Source: Heliocidaris erythrogramma (taxonomy: Eukaryota; Echinodermata; Echinoidea; Camarodonta; Echinometridae). Taken from it: a stretch of DNA of 64,000 nt. This document shows positions 62,205 to 64,000 of this stretch, in pieces. Every line of letters begins with the position of its first letter. Positions within the stretch are counted from its first letter, which is position 1. Where the stretch lies: positions 56,012,258 through 56,076,257 of the forward strand of contig CM046854.1 in assembly GCA_025617745.1 (NCBI GenBank), given 5' to 3'. The notes beneath the pieces are model-generated. The model did no database searches and was not told where the DNA came from. It saw nothing but the letters and a program-made list of their open reading frames with translations. The translations under genes and the position numbers were made by a program.

Positions 62205-62545
62205 ACTCATAATCGCGATCACCATAATCATCACCATTATCACCATTATCACATCATCAATCATCATCATTATCACCTTCATCATCATGATTATCATCAC
62301 CATTATAATCATTATATCATCATCATCATCACCATCATCATCATGATTATCAACAACATCATCATCATGATTATCATCAACATCATCATCATTATTATCA
62401 TCACCGTCATGATCATCATCGCTATTATTATTATTATATCATTACCATCATTATATCATCATAATCATTATAACCATCATCATTACATCATCTTCATCAT
62501 CATAATCATCACCATTATCATCATCACCATAATCATTTTACAATG
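62205..62545. repeat. ATC/ATT trinucleotide microsatellite, about 340 bp
   Basis: Imperfect (ATC)n/(ATT)n with CAC interruptions. An isoleucine-rich ORF here is an artefact of the repeat. Confidence 0.9.
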
Positions 62546-62696
62546 ACCGTAAGAAGCATCTCCATTCATGGCATTCTTGACCTCCTATCTTCAGTTTAGT
62601 ATTTCCCCATTATTATGATCATCCTGATTACAATCATGATAATACAAATTGAAAGACAGACCACCTAATTCGTCCTCATGACGAATTAAATTCTAG

Positions 62697-64000
62697 TTTT
62701 TATTATTATTATTATTGTTAATTCTGCTACTACCATTATTATTTTCAATTATTATTAGCAGTAGCATTATTTATGTTGAGATCAAAGAATCAAAGTAACC
62801 AAAAGTTTTAAAAGATTGTCATTCTGATATACCAGTATTCAGCTTGTTTTATAAACTGTTCTTTAGAAGCACTTTTCCATTGGCCAATTACATTTTAAAT
62901 ATGCGAGAGCTATTTACTGCTCGGTCTATTGCATAGGGTTACATAATCAATGCAGAGGATTAAGCAAGAGGATTAAAAATAGTGAAAGCAGAATTATTAG
63001 GTCCTGGACCAAAAATAGGGTATTCAAGACTTGCCCAAGTATGCACTTAACCATTGGCAGCGCACTCGGGTCACATGTGTGACCAGTTTAGTTGGGCAAT
63101 ATTTAAAGAACGAGAGTCGTAGTTGCAATGATATTTGGTAGGACACAAACAGGTTAGCTTTTGACAGGAAAATACATGTATACATAATCCAAACTGTATT
63201 TTTCAAATAGCATAAACTTTTCATGTTTTGAAGTCACATGTGTGACATTAGAATTACTTTATTATGCATATTATTTATTACATAATATTTGCACAAATTT
63301 TCCTTCATCTTAATTATTTGCAAAGGGACCTAGGAAGGGTATGATTTCACTACATAGTGGAAACAACTATCAAAGCTCATACTGGGAGATGACTATTATA
63401 TGGTGGAATTTTTGTTATTTAATTTATGCCAGTGTAATTGTCTGCAAATTAGCATAATTGTGTCTTTAGACATTACTCTTCAAGAATTTACTATTCAGAA
63501 ATTGAATGAATAAGCTGCATTGTTATCAAATTTGTTTCACTTTATAAAGAATGGCCCATTTGCACCTCATTGCATGGAAATCAAGCATACAAAGTAAAAT
63601 ATACATACCGGTATACATGTGATGACATAAATGGTACCCTGGGGTACCAAATAAAAATCGGCCATTTTTTTGAATTATTTAATTTTTTTTTAGGGCTGTA
63701 CCCTGGGTTACCAAAAAGTGGGAAATTATTTTGGTGTGATTTTTTCAACATTCAATTGTGTTCCATGTTCTTGTAAAACATCCTATAAGTCATGTATTTT
63801 TCTCAAATTCATTGTTGTTGTGAGTAATTATTCTATTATTGATTTCTATTTCTTCGATTTGAGAGAGGGATTGGGCCAGCAGTGTCATAATAACACCATC
63901 AGCCTGCTCCTTGTCTCCCCCGTTACTCGCCTTCCTAAAAACCGCTACCATGTAGGCCTACACAGATCAGCGGCCTGCTCGTCCCCCAACTTCTGTATTG
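62697..64000. other. AT-rich, no gene seen
   Basis: Two GGTACCCTGGGGTACC-type palindromic blocks occur near 63635 and 63695. A GC-richer segment starts at about 63890 and runs to the window end. Nothing codes convincingly. Confidence 0.5.

Larger units (their letters stand above)
52247..62696 (+). mobile_element. Helentron-like termini enclosing DIRS copy 5
   Basis: ATTAGGTGGTCTGTC at 52247-52261 has a perfect inverted partner at 62654-62668. The latter is followed by a perfect 8-bp-stem hairpin (62667-62687) and AAATTCTAG|T, the expected right end of a helentron. Without DIRS copy 5 (6060 bp) the element is about 4.4 kb. A block with GCGCCATTTTGTGAAA..CATATCTTCATAACGA (about 52420) recurs at about 56006. 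No Rep/helicase or endonuclease frame is seen. The two ends might also belong to two separate copies. Confidence 0.55.

Noticed and set aside
62343-62546. Isoleucine-rich membrane-protein-like ORF
   Set aside because: Pure translation of an (ATC)n/(ATT)n microsatellite.

Overview
The window looks like transposon-dense genomic DNA from a marine invertebrate deuterostome, most likely an echinoderm. The grounds are: split genes with GT-AG introns and no operons; a Ty3/gypsy element with the Gmr1-type pol order (integrase before reverse transcriptase), an order described mainly from deuterostomes; several DIRS-type tyrosine-recombinase retrotransposons; a THAP-domain ORF; a ROCO-type GTPase gene; and families of hairpin-headed repeats carrying minisatellites. 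The species assignment is inference.

Layout. 1-4.8 kb: minisatellite, LINE 3' fragments, a THAP ORF and an opposed acidic ORF, each with CRE-type sites nearby, and a TTAA-flanked MITE. About 4.8-23.2 kb: one minus-strand Gmr1-type element (LTRs at about 4.83-5.81 and 22.10-23.17 kb). Two DIRS elements have inserted into it: an old one in the integrase (8.06-13.06 kb) and a young one in gag (15.50-21.65 kb). A SINE and a 102-bp ribozyme-like insert also interrupt it. 24.6-49.4 kb: seven phase-compatible exons of a plus-strand ROC-domain (Ras of complex) gene. Its introns hold a decayed DIRS element (25.44-37.07 kb) that contains a CR1/jockey-like LINE, which in turn contains a minisatellite element and an inverted Penelope-like element with hammerhead motifs. 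The introns also hold a mariner relic, TTAA MITEs, helentron-like elements and a 2.2-kb non-autonomous DIRS derivative (44.31-46.48 kb). 49.8-64 kb: nested TTAA MITEs, a SINE, and a helentron-like pair of ends (52.25 and 62.70 kb) enclosing a repeated 16-bp motif, a tRNA-Gly relic and a young DIRS element (56.15-62.20 kb).

How the parts relate. DIRS copies 1, 3, 4 and 5 share inverted terminal repeats and an internal complementary region (ICR) that reproduces the two element ends joined together, as expected for circular-DNA replication and tyrosine-recombinase integration. No copy is fully intact. Copy 1 has an intact gag and YR but a broken RT/RNase H. Copy 5 has intact RT/RNase H and YR but a broken gag. 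Copy 4 keeps only termini, leader and part of gag. All four share a candidate small intron ending just before the gag ATG. Almost all coding capacity in the window is transposon-derived; the ROC-domain gene is the one clear host gene, and the THAP ORF may be another.
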